NCBI GenBank assembly: GCA_035511075.1
Contig: DATKFW010000005.1
Span: forward strand, 1-64,000
Source: DATAUD01 sp035511075
GTDB taxonomy: Bacteria > Verrucomicrobiota > Verrucomicrobiia > Limisphaerales > Palsa-1400
Length of the DNA: 64,000 nucleotides
Reading direction: 5' to 3'
The position numbers were made by a program, and so were the translations under genes. Shown one piece after another: positions 8,409 to 17,500 of this stretch (positions within the stretch are counted from its first letter, which is position 1; each line of letters opens with the position of its first letter). The notes under the pieces are model-generated. The model was not told the origin of the DNA. It saw only the letters and a program-made list of their open reading frames with translations, and made no database searches.

Positions 8409-9179
8409 GTGAAATCTGACATATTAACCAAGACTCCGCCAGTCGAAGAAGGCCTGCCCAGCCCGCTGGCAGAGTTAGTCACGATTGAACAGCTCTTCGA
8501 TCACGTTCCCGAAATCGTCTTCTTTGTAAAGGATCGAAACGGCCGCTACGTGGCGGTCAACCAGTCGCTGGTCGAGCGTTGCGGGTTGCGCGAGAAACGT
8601 GAACTCCTTGGCCGCCACGTGCGCGACATTTTTCCCAGGGAACTGGCCGAGCGCTACGCCAGCCAGGACGAAGCGGTTTTGCGCAAGGGCCGTTCGATCA
8701 TCGACCGCTTGGAATTGCATTGGTACATCCGGCGCCGTTCTGGATGGTGTTTGACCACCAAGCTGCCGTTGCGCGATCGGGCGGGCAGAATCATCGGCGT
8801 GGTGGGAGTCTCTCGGGATTTGCGGGCGCCCGGCGACCGGGACATCATCCCGGCGCGGCTGGCGGCCACATTGGAATACCTTGAGACACATTATGAGAAC
8901 CCCGTTTCGCCGTCGTTACTGGCCCGTCACGCCGGTTTGCCGCCCGTCCGGTTCGCCCGGCTCATCAAGCGCATTTTCCGCCTGACGCCGCACCAGTTGA
9001 TTACGCAAACCCGCCTGGCAGCCGCGTCGCATTTGCTGCGTGAGACAAACCGTTCGCTGGCGGACATTGCGCTTGACTGCGGATTCTACGACCACTCGGC
9101 GTTCACTCGCGCCTTCAGATCCGCGACTAACCTGACTCCTTCGCAGTATCGCGCCATCTTCCCCCGGCTTACCCGGTAG
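8409..9179 (+). CDS. PAS-domain AraC-family transcriptional regulator
   Basis: A 256-residue protein starting at a GTG codon. Residues about 28-140 form a PAS sensor domain (VPEIVFFVKDRNGRYVAVN ... GRIIGVVGVSRDL), and residues about 150-253 form an AraC double helix-turn-helix (LETHYENPVSPSLLARHAGL ... SLADIALDCGFYDHSAFTRAF ... TPSQYR). This is the classical architecture of soluble one-component regulators. Its position, divergent from the epimerase/deaminase operon and 79 bp upstream of the arabinofuranosidase-dehydrogenase operon, makes it the obvious local activator of both, presumably in response to hydroxyproline or a pathway intermediate bound by the PAS domain. Ligand and operator are inferred only from position. 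Confidence 0.9.
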   Translation: MKSDILTKTPPVEEGLPSPLAELVTIEQLFDHVPEIVFFVKDRNGRYVAVNQSLVERCGLREKRELLGRHVRDIFPRELAERYASQDEAVLRKGRSIIDRLELHWYIRRRSGWCLTTKLPLRDRAGRIIGVVGVSRDLRAPGDRDIIPARLAATLEYLETHYENPVSPSLLARHAGLPPVRFARLIKRIFRLTPHQLITQTRLAAASHLLRETNRSLADIALDCGFYDHSAFTRAFRSATNLTPSQYRAIFPRLTR

Positions 9180-9208
9180 GAGCTTAGATTTTTTCAAGCG
9201 GTTCTTTA

Positions 9209-9224
9209 CAAAGTGAACACTTTG
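9209..9224. promoter_or_regulatory. Perfect inverted repeat, candidate operator upstream of the arabinofuranosidase gene
   Basis: CAAAGTG-AA-CACTTTG, two perfect 7-bp arms around a 2-bp spacer, lies 35 bp before the ATG at 9259. It is flanked by a near direct repeat (AAGCGGTTCT at 9197-9206, AAGCGTTCTA at 9231-9240) and by an AACCGCT at 9251-9257 that is inverted relative to AGCGGTT. This is a plausible binding or promoter-control site for the adjacent regulator; no experimental basis. Confidence 0.4.
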
Positions 9225-9258
9225 ATCGATAAGCGTTCTAACTTAACTGAAACCGCTG

Positions 9259-11631
9259 ATGAACTTCAAACTTCATACAAGAGACCTGGCCGCCGCCCTA
9301 AGTTTGTGTCGGCGCGGACTACTCCCGGCTGTGCTAGCGATAGCTTGCGCGAGTCAATCCTGTCTTGGTGACGCTTTGGCACTGGGCTACGCGGGGGACA
9401 AGGTGGAGCCGGCGGTGAAGATGGAGGTGTGGGCGTTTCCGCTGGAGGAAGTGCGCTTGTTGGATGGGCCGTTTCGGCACGCGATGGAGCTAGACGGTGC
9501 GTATTTGCTGTCACTGGATACCGAGCGCCTCGTGCGTAACTTCCGGGTCAACGCAGGGCTGCCAAGTCAGGCTGAACCATTGGGAGGATGGGAGGCGCCG
9601 GACTGCGAACTGCGGGGGCACTTTGTCGGTCATTACATGTCGGCCTGCGCGCAGATGTACGCGGCAACCGGGGATGACCGCTACAGGGACAAGGGCGAGG
9701 CGGTGGTGCGCGTCCTGGGTCAATGCCAGGAGAAGTTGGGCAATGGATATTTGAGCGCGTTCCCGGAGACATTTATCGACCGCGTGGAGCAACGCAAGCA
9801 AGTATGGGCGCCGTATTATACGCTGCACAAGATATTGGCCGGGCTGGAGGACACGTATGTCTATTGCCACGACGAACAGGCGCTGGAGGAGGCGCGGAAA
9901 TTTGGGGATTGGGTGGTGTCGCGCAACGCCAGGCTTAGTGACGCGCAGATGCAGGCGATGCTGCAAACCGAGCAGGGGGGCATGAACGAAGCGCTGGCCA
10001 ACCTCTCCGCGTTGACCGGGGAGAAGAAGTATCTGGAGATGTCGCTGCGGTTCAACCATCACAGGGTGGTCGATCCACTTGAAGCGGGGCAGGACCGACT
10101 GACGGGATTGCACGCCAACACGCAGATACCGAAGTTCATCGGGCTGGCGCGTCAATACGAATTGACGGGGGAGACCAACCTGGAGGCCGGGGCCCGGAAC
10201 TTCTGGGAGACTGTCGTCCATAATCGCAGCTACGTCATTGGGGGCAACAGTGACGGGGAGATGTTCACGGCGACAAATCGGTTATGGCAGATGGGGCCGA
10301 ATACGACCGAGACCTGCAACACCTACAACATGCTCAAACTGACGCGGCATTTGTTCTGTTGGGAGCCCCGGGAGGAGTATGCCGACTACTACGAGAGGGC
10401 GCTATGCAACCACATCTTGGCGTCGCAAAATCCTGAGACAGGGATGATGTGCTATTACGTTCCGTTGCGGACCGGCTCACGCAAGAACTTCAACAGCCCG
10501 GAGGGGGACTTTTGGTGTTGCACCGGCACCGGTGTGGAGAATCACGGCAAGTATGGGGACAGCATTTATTTTCACAACCAGAGTCAGCTCTACGTCAACC
10601 AATTCATCGGGTCGATACTGGACTGGAAGGAGAAGGGGTTGAAAGTGACGCAGGAAAGCCGATTTCCGGAGGAGGAGCAAAGCGGGTTGACGTTTCGCTG
10701 CGCGGCACCGGTGGAACTGGAGGTCAAGGTGCGGCATCCGGGCTGGGCGCGGCGAGGGTTTCAGATCCAGGTCAACGGCGAGCAAGTGGAGGCCGGACAG
10801 CCAGGAAGCTACGTGGCGATCAAGCGGGAATGGAAGGACGCCGACCGGATCGAAATCAAAATGCCCTTTGAACTGCGGGAGGAAGCATTTGCAAGCAAGC
10901 CGGAGCGGGCGGCGGTGATGGACGGGCCGCTGGTATTGGCGGCGACGATCAACATGAAACAGCCCAACCCGGGAATCGTCAGCGCGCCGGCAACGTGGCT
11001 GGGAGACTTGCGACCGGTGGCCAATGAGACGGCGACGTTTGCCGGACCGGTTTTTTGGATCCCCGGGGAAGAGCAGCCGGACAGCTTGACGTTGGAGCCG
11101 TTCTACAAGCTCTATCGGCGCAACTACGAAGTCTATTGGGACCAATTCACACCGGAGCAATGGGAGGGCCGGGAGAAGGAGTACGCGGCGGAGATGGAAA
11201 AGCGGCGGCAGATCGAGTTGCGCACGGTGGACTCTATTAACCCCGGCGAGGAACAAAACGAACGGGACCACAACCAACAGGGGGAAAAGAGCGGTTCGGG
11301 CGACTTTGGCGATCATTTCTACCGCGACGCCGCGGAGGGCGGCTGGTTTTCTTGGAACTTGAAAACACTTCCCGACGAACCGGAGGAACTGGTGCTGACG
11401 TATTGGGGAGGAGACCGTGGGCGGGAGTTTGATATTATAGTTGACGGACAGAAACTGGCGGCGGAGCATCTGACCGGGAGCCATCCGGGGGTTTACTTCG
11501 ATCAGGTGTATCCCTTGCCGGCCGCGTTGACGAAAGGCAAACACACAGTGACACTCAGAATCCAGGGCGCCAACACGTGGGTGGGAGGGGTATTTGGCGT
11601 GCGGGTGATGAAGGCGGCTCAAGACCCGTGA
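9259..11631 (+). CDS. Secreted DUF1680 glycoside hydrolase, beta-L-arabinofuranosidase (GH127/GH146-type)
   Basis: A 790-residue protein with a signal peptide (residues about 1-37) and an (alpha/alpha)6-barrel DUF1680 domain. The zinc/thiol catalytic set of clan GH-P is visible: Glu351 and Cys353 in TTETCNTYN, and Cys420-Cys421 in FWCCTGTGVE. The spacing is very close to that of the characterised enzyme HypBA1. The LLDGPF...ERLVRNFR start and CCTGTGVE form look closer to the GH146 branch. C-terminal beta domains follow, including a region around residues 690-785 resembling DUF4986/carbohydrate-binding folds. It should release beta-L-arabinofuranose outside the cytoplasm; in plants this sugar decorates hydroxyproline in extensins. 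It is followed after 7 bp by the D-hydroxyproline dehydrogenase genes, so sugar removal and hydroxyproline oxidation are co-expressed. Confidence 0.85.
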   Translation: MNFKLHTRDLAAALSLCRRGLLPAVLAIACASQSCLGDALALGYAGDKVEPAVKMEVWAFPLEEVRLLDGPFRHAMELDGAYLLSLDTERLVRNFRVNAGLPSQAEPLGGWEAPDCELRGHFVGHYMSACAQMYAATGDDRYRDKGEAVVRVLGQCQEKLGNGYLSAFPETFIDRVEQRKQVWAPYYTLHKILAGLEDTYVYCHDEQALEEARKFGDWVVSRNARLSDAQMQAMLQTEQGGMNEALANLSALTGEKKYLEMSLRFNHHRVVDPLEAGQDRLTGLHANTQIPKFIGLARQYELTGETNLEAGARNFWETVVHNRSYVIGGNSDGEMFTATNRLWQMGPNTTETCNTYNMLKLTRHLFCWEPREEYADYYERALCNHILASQNPETGMMCYYVPLRTGSRKNFNSPEGDFWCCTGTGVENHGKYGDSIYFHNQSQLYVNQFIGSILDWKEKGLKVTQESRFPEEEQSGLTFRCAAPVELEVKVRHPGWARRGFQIQVNGEQVEAGQPGSYVAIKREWKDADRIEIKMPFELREEAFASKPERAAVMDGPLVLAATINMKQPNPGIVSAPATWLGDLRPVANETATFAGPVFWIPGEEQPDSLTLEPFYKLYRRNYEVYWDQFTPEQWEGREKEYAAEMEKRRQIELRTVDSINPGEEQNERDHNQQGEKSGSGDFGDHFYRDAAEGGWFSWNLKTLPDEPEELVLTYWGGDRGREFDIIVDGQKLAAEHLTGSHPGVYFDQVYPLPAALTKGKHTVTLRIQGANTWVGGVFGVRVMKAAQDP

Positions 11632-11638
11632 GGCTGCC

Positions 11639-12772
11639 GTGAGCCAATCCTTTGACCTCATCATTGTGGGAGCGGGCATTGTCGGGGCGGCCTGCGGGGC
11701 GGAATGCGCTGCGGCGGGCCTCAAGACGCTCGTCCTGGATCGCGGCATTGTCGGCGGCGGAACCACGGCAGCAGGCATGGGACATATCGTGGTGATGGAC
11801 GATTCGGAGGCGCAGTTTGCCTTGACCGAATACTCGCGGCGGTTGTGGCTGCAACTGCGCGATCACCTGTCCGCCGATGTGGAATACGAGGCGTGCGGGA
11901 CCCTTTGGGTGGCGGCGGACGACCAGGAAATGGCCGAGGCTCGACGCAAGGAAAAATACTACGCGGAGAGGAACGCACGCGTGGAGATTCTCAACGGCGG
12001 GGAAGTGCTTCGGGTTGAGCCGAACTTGCGGGCGGGGCTGGCCGGCGGATTGCGCGTGCTGGACGACGGGGTGGTTTATCCCCCGTGCGCGGCGCGATTT
12101 CTAATTGATAAAGCGCGCCGGCACGGCGCCGAATTTCGCGCCGGCGCCGCCGTGGCGGCGTTGTTGCCGGAAGGCGGCGTGGCGTTGGCAGACGGATCGC
12201 GTATTTACGCGGGGCGTAGCGTCAACGCGACCGGGCCGTGGTCGCCGGAGTTAATGCCCGGCTTGCCCGTGCGCAAGCGCAAAGGGCACCTGGTCATCAC
12301 CGAACGCTATCCCGGCTTCGTTCATCACCAGATCGTGGAATTGGGTTACCTCAAGAGCGCGCATTCGACGAGCAGGGACTCGGTCGCGTTTAACATTCAG
12401 CCGCGCCAGACGGGACAGATGTTGATCGGCTCGTCGCGCCAATTCGATGCCGAGGGCGCCGAAGTGGACCACGAAATTCTCAGCCGCATGCTGGCGCGCG
12501 CGATCGAATATCTTCCGGCCCTGGGCAAACTTTCCGCCACGCGTGTCTGGACCGGCCACCGTGCCGCGACGCCGGACAAACTGCCGCTGATTGGCCCTGG
12601 TATCGAGCACGAGCGCATCTGGCTGGCCAGCGGGCACGAAGGACTGGGAATTACCACCTCGCTGGGCACGGGCCGTCTGGTGGCGGATTTGCTGCTCGGG
12701 CGCAAAACGGACATTCCCGCCGAACCCTATGCGCCATCGCGATTTGTCAACTACTCGGTCTCCCATGGCTGA
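11639..12772 (+). CDS. FAD-dependent D-amino-acid dehydrogenase subunit, probable D-hydroxyproline dehydrogenase large subunit
   Basis: A 377-residue DAO-family (DadA-like) flavoprotein starting at GTG 11639, 7 bp after the glycosidase stop. The N-terminal FAD motif is DLIIVGAGIVGAACG, and the C-terminus has GHEGLGITTSLGTGRLVADL, the conserved end of glycine/D-amino-acid oxidases. The next two genes encode a small 2Fe-2S protein and a BFD-type flavoprotein, exactly the partners of heterotrimeric HcnABC/LhpB-type dehydrogenases. The expected reaction is oxidation of cis-4-hydroxy-D-proline to 1-pyrroline-4-hydroxy-2-carboxylate, passing electrons to the respiratory chain. Its end overlaps the next gene by 8 bp. 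Glycine/sarcosine oxidation is the alternative substrate class. Confidence 0.85.
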   Translation: MSQSFDLIIVGAGIVGAACGAECAAAGLKTLVLDRGIVGGGTTAAGMGHIVVMDDSEAQFALTEYSRRLWLQLRDHLSADVEYEACGTLWVAADDQEMAEARRKEKYYAERNARVEILNGGEVLRVEPNLRAGLAGGLRVLDDGVVYPPCAARFLIDKARRHGAEFRAGAAVAALLPEGGVALADGSRIYAGRSVNATGPWSPELMPGLPVRKRKGHLVITERYPGFVHHQIVELGYLKSAHSTSRDSVAFNIQPRQTGQMLIGSSRQFDAEGAEVDHEILSRMLARAIEYLPALGKLSATRVWTGHRAATPDKLPLIGPGIEHERIWLASGHEGLGITTSLGTGRLVADLLLGRKTDIPAEPYAPSRFVNYSVSHG

Positions 12773-13013
12773 CCCAATCCGGCTGCGCGTCAATGGAAGA
12801 AGTGTCTCGGTGGCCCCGGGGACCGTTGTGGCTGCCGCTCTCGCGCTTTCGGGCCAGACCCGCTTCCGGCGCTCCGTTGGCGGCGAACCACGCGGACCTT
12901 TGTGCGGGATGGGGATTTGCATGGAGTGCCGGGTGACCATCAATGGCCACACGCATTGTCGGAGTTGTCAGACCTTGTGCGAGGAAGCCATGGAGGTACA
13001 GACCGATGAATGA
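12765..13013 (+). CDS. Small (2Fe-2S)-binding subunit of the amino-acid dehydrogenase
   Basis: An 82-residue ferredoxin-like protein beginning at ATG 12765 (MADPIRLRVNGRSVSVAPG), overlapping the previous gene by 8 bp. The Cys pattern PLCGMGICMECRV followed by HCRSCQTLC is that of the plant-type 2Fe-2S subunits found with HcnABC and D-hydroxyproline dehydrogenase complexes. It would wire electrons between the two flavoprotein subunits. Overlap at both ends shows a tightly coupled trio. Confidence 0.88.
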   Translation: MADPIRLRVNGRSVSVAPGTVVAAALALSGQTRFRRSVGGEPRGPLCGMGICMECRVTINGHTHCRSCQTLCEEAMEVQTDE

Positions 13014-14280
13014 AACGCGGCTTCGCTATGAAGTCGTAGTCGTTGGCGCGGGCCCGGCAGGCCTCGCCGCCGCCTGCGCGGCGGCGGAGAACGGACGCCG
13101 CACGGCGCTGGTGGACGACTCACCCTGGCTGGGCGGCCAAATCTGGCGGGGGCAGCAAGCCCACCCAACGATTCCGCAGGCCGCGCGATGGGTGGAGCGA
13201 TTCCGGCGAACGAAGGCGTCGTTGTTGGACCAGTGCACGATTCTTGGGCCGGGGGGCGCCCGGACATTGCTGGCGGAGCATCCGACCGGTCCGCGGGAGA
13301 TTCAATGGGAGCGGTTGATCTTAGCCACTGGCGCGCGGGAATTGTTTCTTCCGTTTCCGGGATGGACGTTGCCCGGAAATTTCGGCCCCGGGGGCCTGCA
13401 ATCGCTTGCCAAGCACGGCTGGCCCGTGGCGGGCAAACGGATCGTGCTTGCCGGCAGCGGACCGCTCCTGCTGGCCGTCGCCGGCGGGTTGCGAAAAATG
13501 GGAGCCAGCATCGTCTCCATCAACGAGCAGGCGCCCTTGTCGCGATTGATTTCTTTTGGAGCGGGACTTCTGCGCTGGCCGGCCAAACTGGCGCAGGCGG
13601 CGCGCCTGAAATGGACCTTGCTCGGAACGCCGTTCAGGTGCGGAGTCTGGCCGGTTGGCGCGGAAGGCAGCGAACAAGTGCGCACGGTCACACTGACCGA
13701 TGGGCGCCGCCAGTGGAAAGAAGAATGTGATTTGCTGGCGTGCGGCTTCGGGCTGGTTCCCAATCTTGAATTGCCGCTCGCCCTGGGCTGTCAATTAGAG
13801 AATGAATTCGTCAGGGTCGATGAATCGCAGGCCAGCAGCGTGGCGGGCGTTTTTTGCGCGGGAGAATTGACCGGCATTGGCGGGGCGGACACCGCCCTGG
13901 CTGAGGGGGAGATTGCCGGATTGGCAGCCAGCGGGCGCGAGGAGGCGGCCCGCCCGTTGATGGCGCGGCGCACGGCAAGGCGGCAGTTTCGCGCCGCGCT
14001 GGCGACGACATTTGCGCTACGCCAGGAAGTGTCGCGCCTGGCTGCAGCGGAGACGGCGGTGTGCCGGTGCGAGGACGTCAGTTTTGAAAAAATGAAAGGC
14101 TTCGCAGGGTGGCGGGAGGCAAAGTTGCAGACCCGGTGCGGGATGGGGTCGTGCCAGGGCCGCGTGTGCGGCGCGGCGGCAAAGGTTCTTTTCGGATGGG
14201 GAATGGAATCGGTTCGCCCGCCAATCTTGCCAGGACGCGTCGAGAGCCTCTGCCGGGACGGATTGAATGGAGATTCTTGA
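13006..14280 (+). CDS. NAD(P)/FAD-dependent oxidoreductase with C-terminal BFD 2Fe-2S domain, dehydrogenase subunit
   Basis: A 424-residue pyridine-nucleotide-disulfide-oxidoreductase-fold protein. The start at ATG 13006 (MNETRLRYEVVVVGAGPAGLAAACAAAENG) overlaps the ferredoxin gene by 8 bp. A second dinucleotide fold lies near residue 145 (KRIVLAGSGPLLLAVAGGL), and AGVFCAGELTGIGG carries the FAD-binding aspartate-equivalent region. The C-terminal Cys set CRCED ... CGMGSCQGRVCG is a BFD-like 2Fe-2S domain as in HcnB/SoxA-type subunits. It completes the probable D-hydroxyproline dehydrogenase. A 234-bp gap with no recognisable gene follows before the next coding region. Confidence 0.86.
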   Translation: MNETRLRYEVVVVGAGPAGLAAACAAAENGRRTALVDDSPWLGGQIWRGQQAHPTIPQAARWVERFRRTKASLLDQCTILGPGGARTLLAEHPTGPREIQWERLILATGARELFLPFPGWTLPGNFGPGGLQSLAKHGWPVAGKRIVLAGSGPLLLAVAGGLRKMGASIVSINEQAPLSRLISFGAGLLRWPAKLAQAARLKWTLLGTPFRCGVWPVGAEGSEQVRTVTLTDGRRQWKEECDLLACGFGLVPNLELPLALGCQLENEFVRVDESQASSVAGVFCAGELTGIGGADTALAEGEIAGLAASGREEAARPLMARRTARRQFRAALATTFALRQEVSRLAAAETAVCRCEDVSFEKMKGFAGWREAKLQTRCGMGSCQGRVCGAAAKVLFGWGMESVRPPILPGRVESLCRDGLNGDS

Positions 14281-14514
14281 CGGCCCCGGGCTGTGGCTGG
14301 AGAAAATTCCTCCAAATTGGCAACAATTCATAGCGAGCGTGTAATTTTCCGCCAAGAACAGTTTTGCGAAGGCGCATAGACTCAATCCCGCAACCGCGGT
14401 GATCGTCACGAAGCCGTATTGTTTTGCTGTCTGATACTGGTCGTGCCGCGGACTGCCGCGAATGAAATGTAACGTGCCAATAATCTGCAAACCGCAAGAA
14501 CTGATTCAGTTTGT

Positions 14515-17500
14515 ATGAAATCATACCATCACAGGTTTGTTAGTTTGACAACAGCGGTCATTTGCCTCCTCACCCTGCTGGCTGCGACGCTCACCGCACG
14601 AGCGCAACTGGTGACAAACACTTTTTCGAGTCCCTCGCTGGACCTCGTAACCAATGGCGTCATCGGCTCCGGCTTCGATGGCGCCGACCTGGCTTTCGGG
14701 GATGTGCCGAACGCGAACAACGCCGGAATCGGCAACGGCATGACTCTGGCGGCCAATAGCGGCGCGAGCATCGGCGCTCCGGGCTCGGGCTTTCTTGTGG
14801 TCCAGACCATCAATAGCGCCTGGGGCCAGGGGGGCCCGGGCGATGACGGCTTCTTCGCCTTTAACATCGTCAAGGGCGATTTTACCGTCTCGGTGGATGT
14901 TGCCCCGACTTATAATGATTTGGCCTATGTGTTTTCCGGCCTGATGGCCCGCGCCGTCAGCGACGGCACCGGGGGGGCCTACGATCCGAGCGGCACCAAC
15001 GCGAGCGAAAACTGGGTAAGTATCACCCTGTTTGAAGAGTTCGGCATCCCAACCATGTCCGAGGACATGACCAACGGGACGTCTGATCAGATTGCCAACA
15101 ACGGTTCAGGCAGTCTCTATGGCGCCACTACCGCCACCAATGCGGACGTTTACCTGGAGATCAAACGCATCGGCGACACGTTTTATCTTTACGATAGCGC
15201 GACTTACGGCGGGCCGTGGACGCTTGAACAGACAATTGCACGGCCGGATTTGCACGGCGCCGCGATGCAGGTTGGCATCGAGGAGGGTACTTACACCGGC
15301 AACGCGCCGATCATATTCTTCGCAGATTACGGTGTGTCTGGCACGAACACTATTAGGCCCCCGGCAAACGATCCCACGAACATCGTAGTGTCCGATTACC
15401 TCACGTCCGGCTCGGTCAACCTGTCGTGGACGCCGGCGCCGGGCAGCGATGGCAGTGTCGTCGTCCTGCGTGAGAACAAGCCGATTCTTCAGTCGCCGTA
15501 TTACGGCTTCTCCTACGTCGGCAATCCGACAAATGGCGCGGTGACCAACATGGGCGCCGAACAACAGGTTGTTTACGCCGGCTCAGGCACCAACGTCACG
15601 GTCAGCGGTCTTTTGGGCACTAACAACGTCTACGATGTGGCGGTTTACTCTTACACGACCAACGGTGGAACCACTGCGATCACTTACGACGCGAATCCCG
15701 CGGTTGCCACTTTCAACGGGCCTGGCGCTTTGGTGTCCGTCAATTTCGTCACCACGCCGCCTGCGATCCCGGTGAACGGAGTCGGCCTGGCCGTTGTCAC
15801 AGCGTGTTACACGACCGGCGACTGTTACGATGTAAGTTCATCCCCAAACATAACCTTGAGTGTGGACAACCCCACTGTTCTTTCCATTACAGACGGAGTG
15901 ATGAACGGTTTGACTAACGGAACAGCGAATGTTACGGCCACATTTGCGGGAATTTCCGGGACAAACGTTGTCACCGTTCATACCCCGGTCTTTACGGATA
16001 ACTTCACTGTATACCATGATTACATCACTAATGGTCTGCTTGGCACGGCGTGGGACGGGGAATACTTGAATTTTGGTGATGTTCCCAGCGCGCAGGCGTA
16101 TGCAGGCGCCGGCGACGGAGAAACGCTCGTTCTTGATGCCGATCTGGACAACACCAACAGCCTTTTTCTCAATGCGGCTGGATCCAGTTGGGAGGGCGTT
16201 GGCGATGATGGCCCTTTCCTGTTTAAAATTGTCACGGGGGATTTCCAAGCCAGTGTTAACGTCAATACGATGAACGTTATAAACTTGAACGCGGCCGGCC
16301 TCATGGCGCGGTTGTTTGATGACACCGGGAGCTCCACCCAGGGAGCAGCCGGCGGCAACGGGGGCGAGACCCATGTTAACTGGTGGAAGGTCCAGGATGG
16401 CGCTCTGTCGGCGCGCTACACCCTCGACGGCAATGTCCCCACCGATACCGCTGGCCTCAATGACACGGATACATGGTTGCTTCTTCAGAGGGTCGATTCG
16501 ACCAATTTCTACTTTTACGAGGCGGCAACCAACAATGATGGCACCTGGAGTCTGGCCGCGACGTATGTCGTGCCCGAGGCCGCAAATAATGCGCCGATGG
16601 AAGTTGGCATCGCCGAACAAATGGATACGGGGTCGGACGGGACGGCCCAATTCAGCACCTTTATGCTCGACGGCGTCGGCATCGTCAGCCCGACAGGTGT
16701 GCAGCCGCCTCCGCCGGCCAGCGGTTTGACCATGGCGCTAAATGGCGACTTGTCGATGACGCTCGACTGGACTGCTGAGAGCAACGGCGTTCCGATCCAG
16801 AGCATGGTGGTGATGCGGGCCGGCGCGCCCGTCAACGCGCAGCCCCCATACGGCTATTTGTTTGACGACGGTCCCCAGCCTTTTGGCGTGGGAAGCGACT
16901 TGGGCGACGGCAATTGGGTTGTGTACAGATCGCCCAGCCCGCCGGCATCGATTACCAACAGCACCGTGGTCACGGGGCTGACGCCTGGCGTAACGTATTA
17001 TGCGGCTGTTTACACGTGGGTGGGTTCCAGCACCGCCAAGGTATTTGACGAGGTCATTCCGCCGACCGGCGGATCGAGCGTCCTGCTCGACGGCATTCTA
17101 ACAAATGTCGATGTCCCTCCACCGCTATCAATTCCAGCGGGCGGCATTGGGCAACTGCAAGTGCTGGGCTATTACCAGGGAGGAGCTGTCGTCAACGTGA
17201 GCCAGTTTGCGGATTTGACCTCAGACGACACGAATATTGTCGGCACGGCGGACGGTGTGCTTACCGGCTACACCAATGGCACGGCCCTCGTTACGGTAAC
17301 GTATGCCGGCTTTTCCAACACAGTCAACGTGGTGGTCCGTTCGCCCAGCCATACGGACTTCTTTAGCACGCCCCACGATTACCTGAACAACGGAGTGGCG
17401 GGGACGTTCTTTGACGGCATCTACACCAACTACGGAGACCTTCCGGAACAAAGTCCGCCCACGGCGGGAAGCGGCGGATCAACGCTCGACGCCGACGCTG

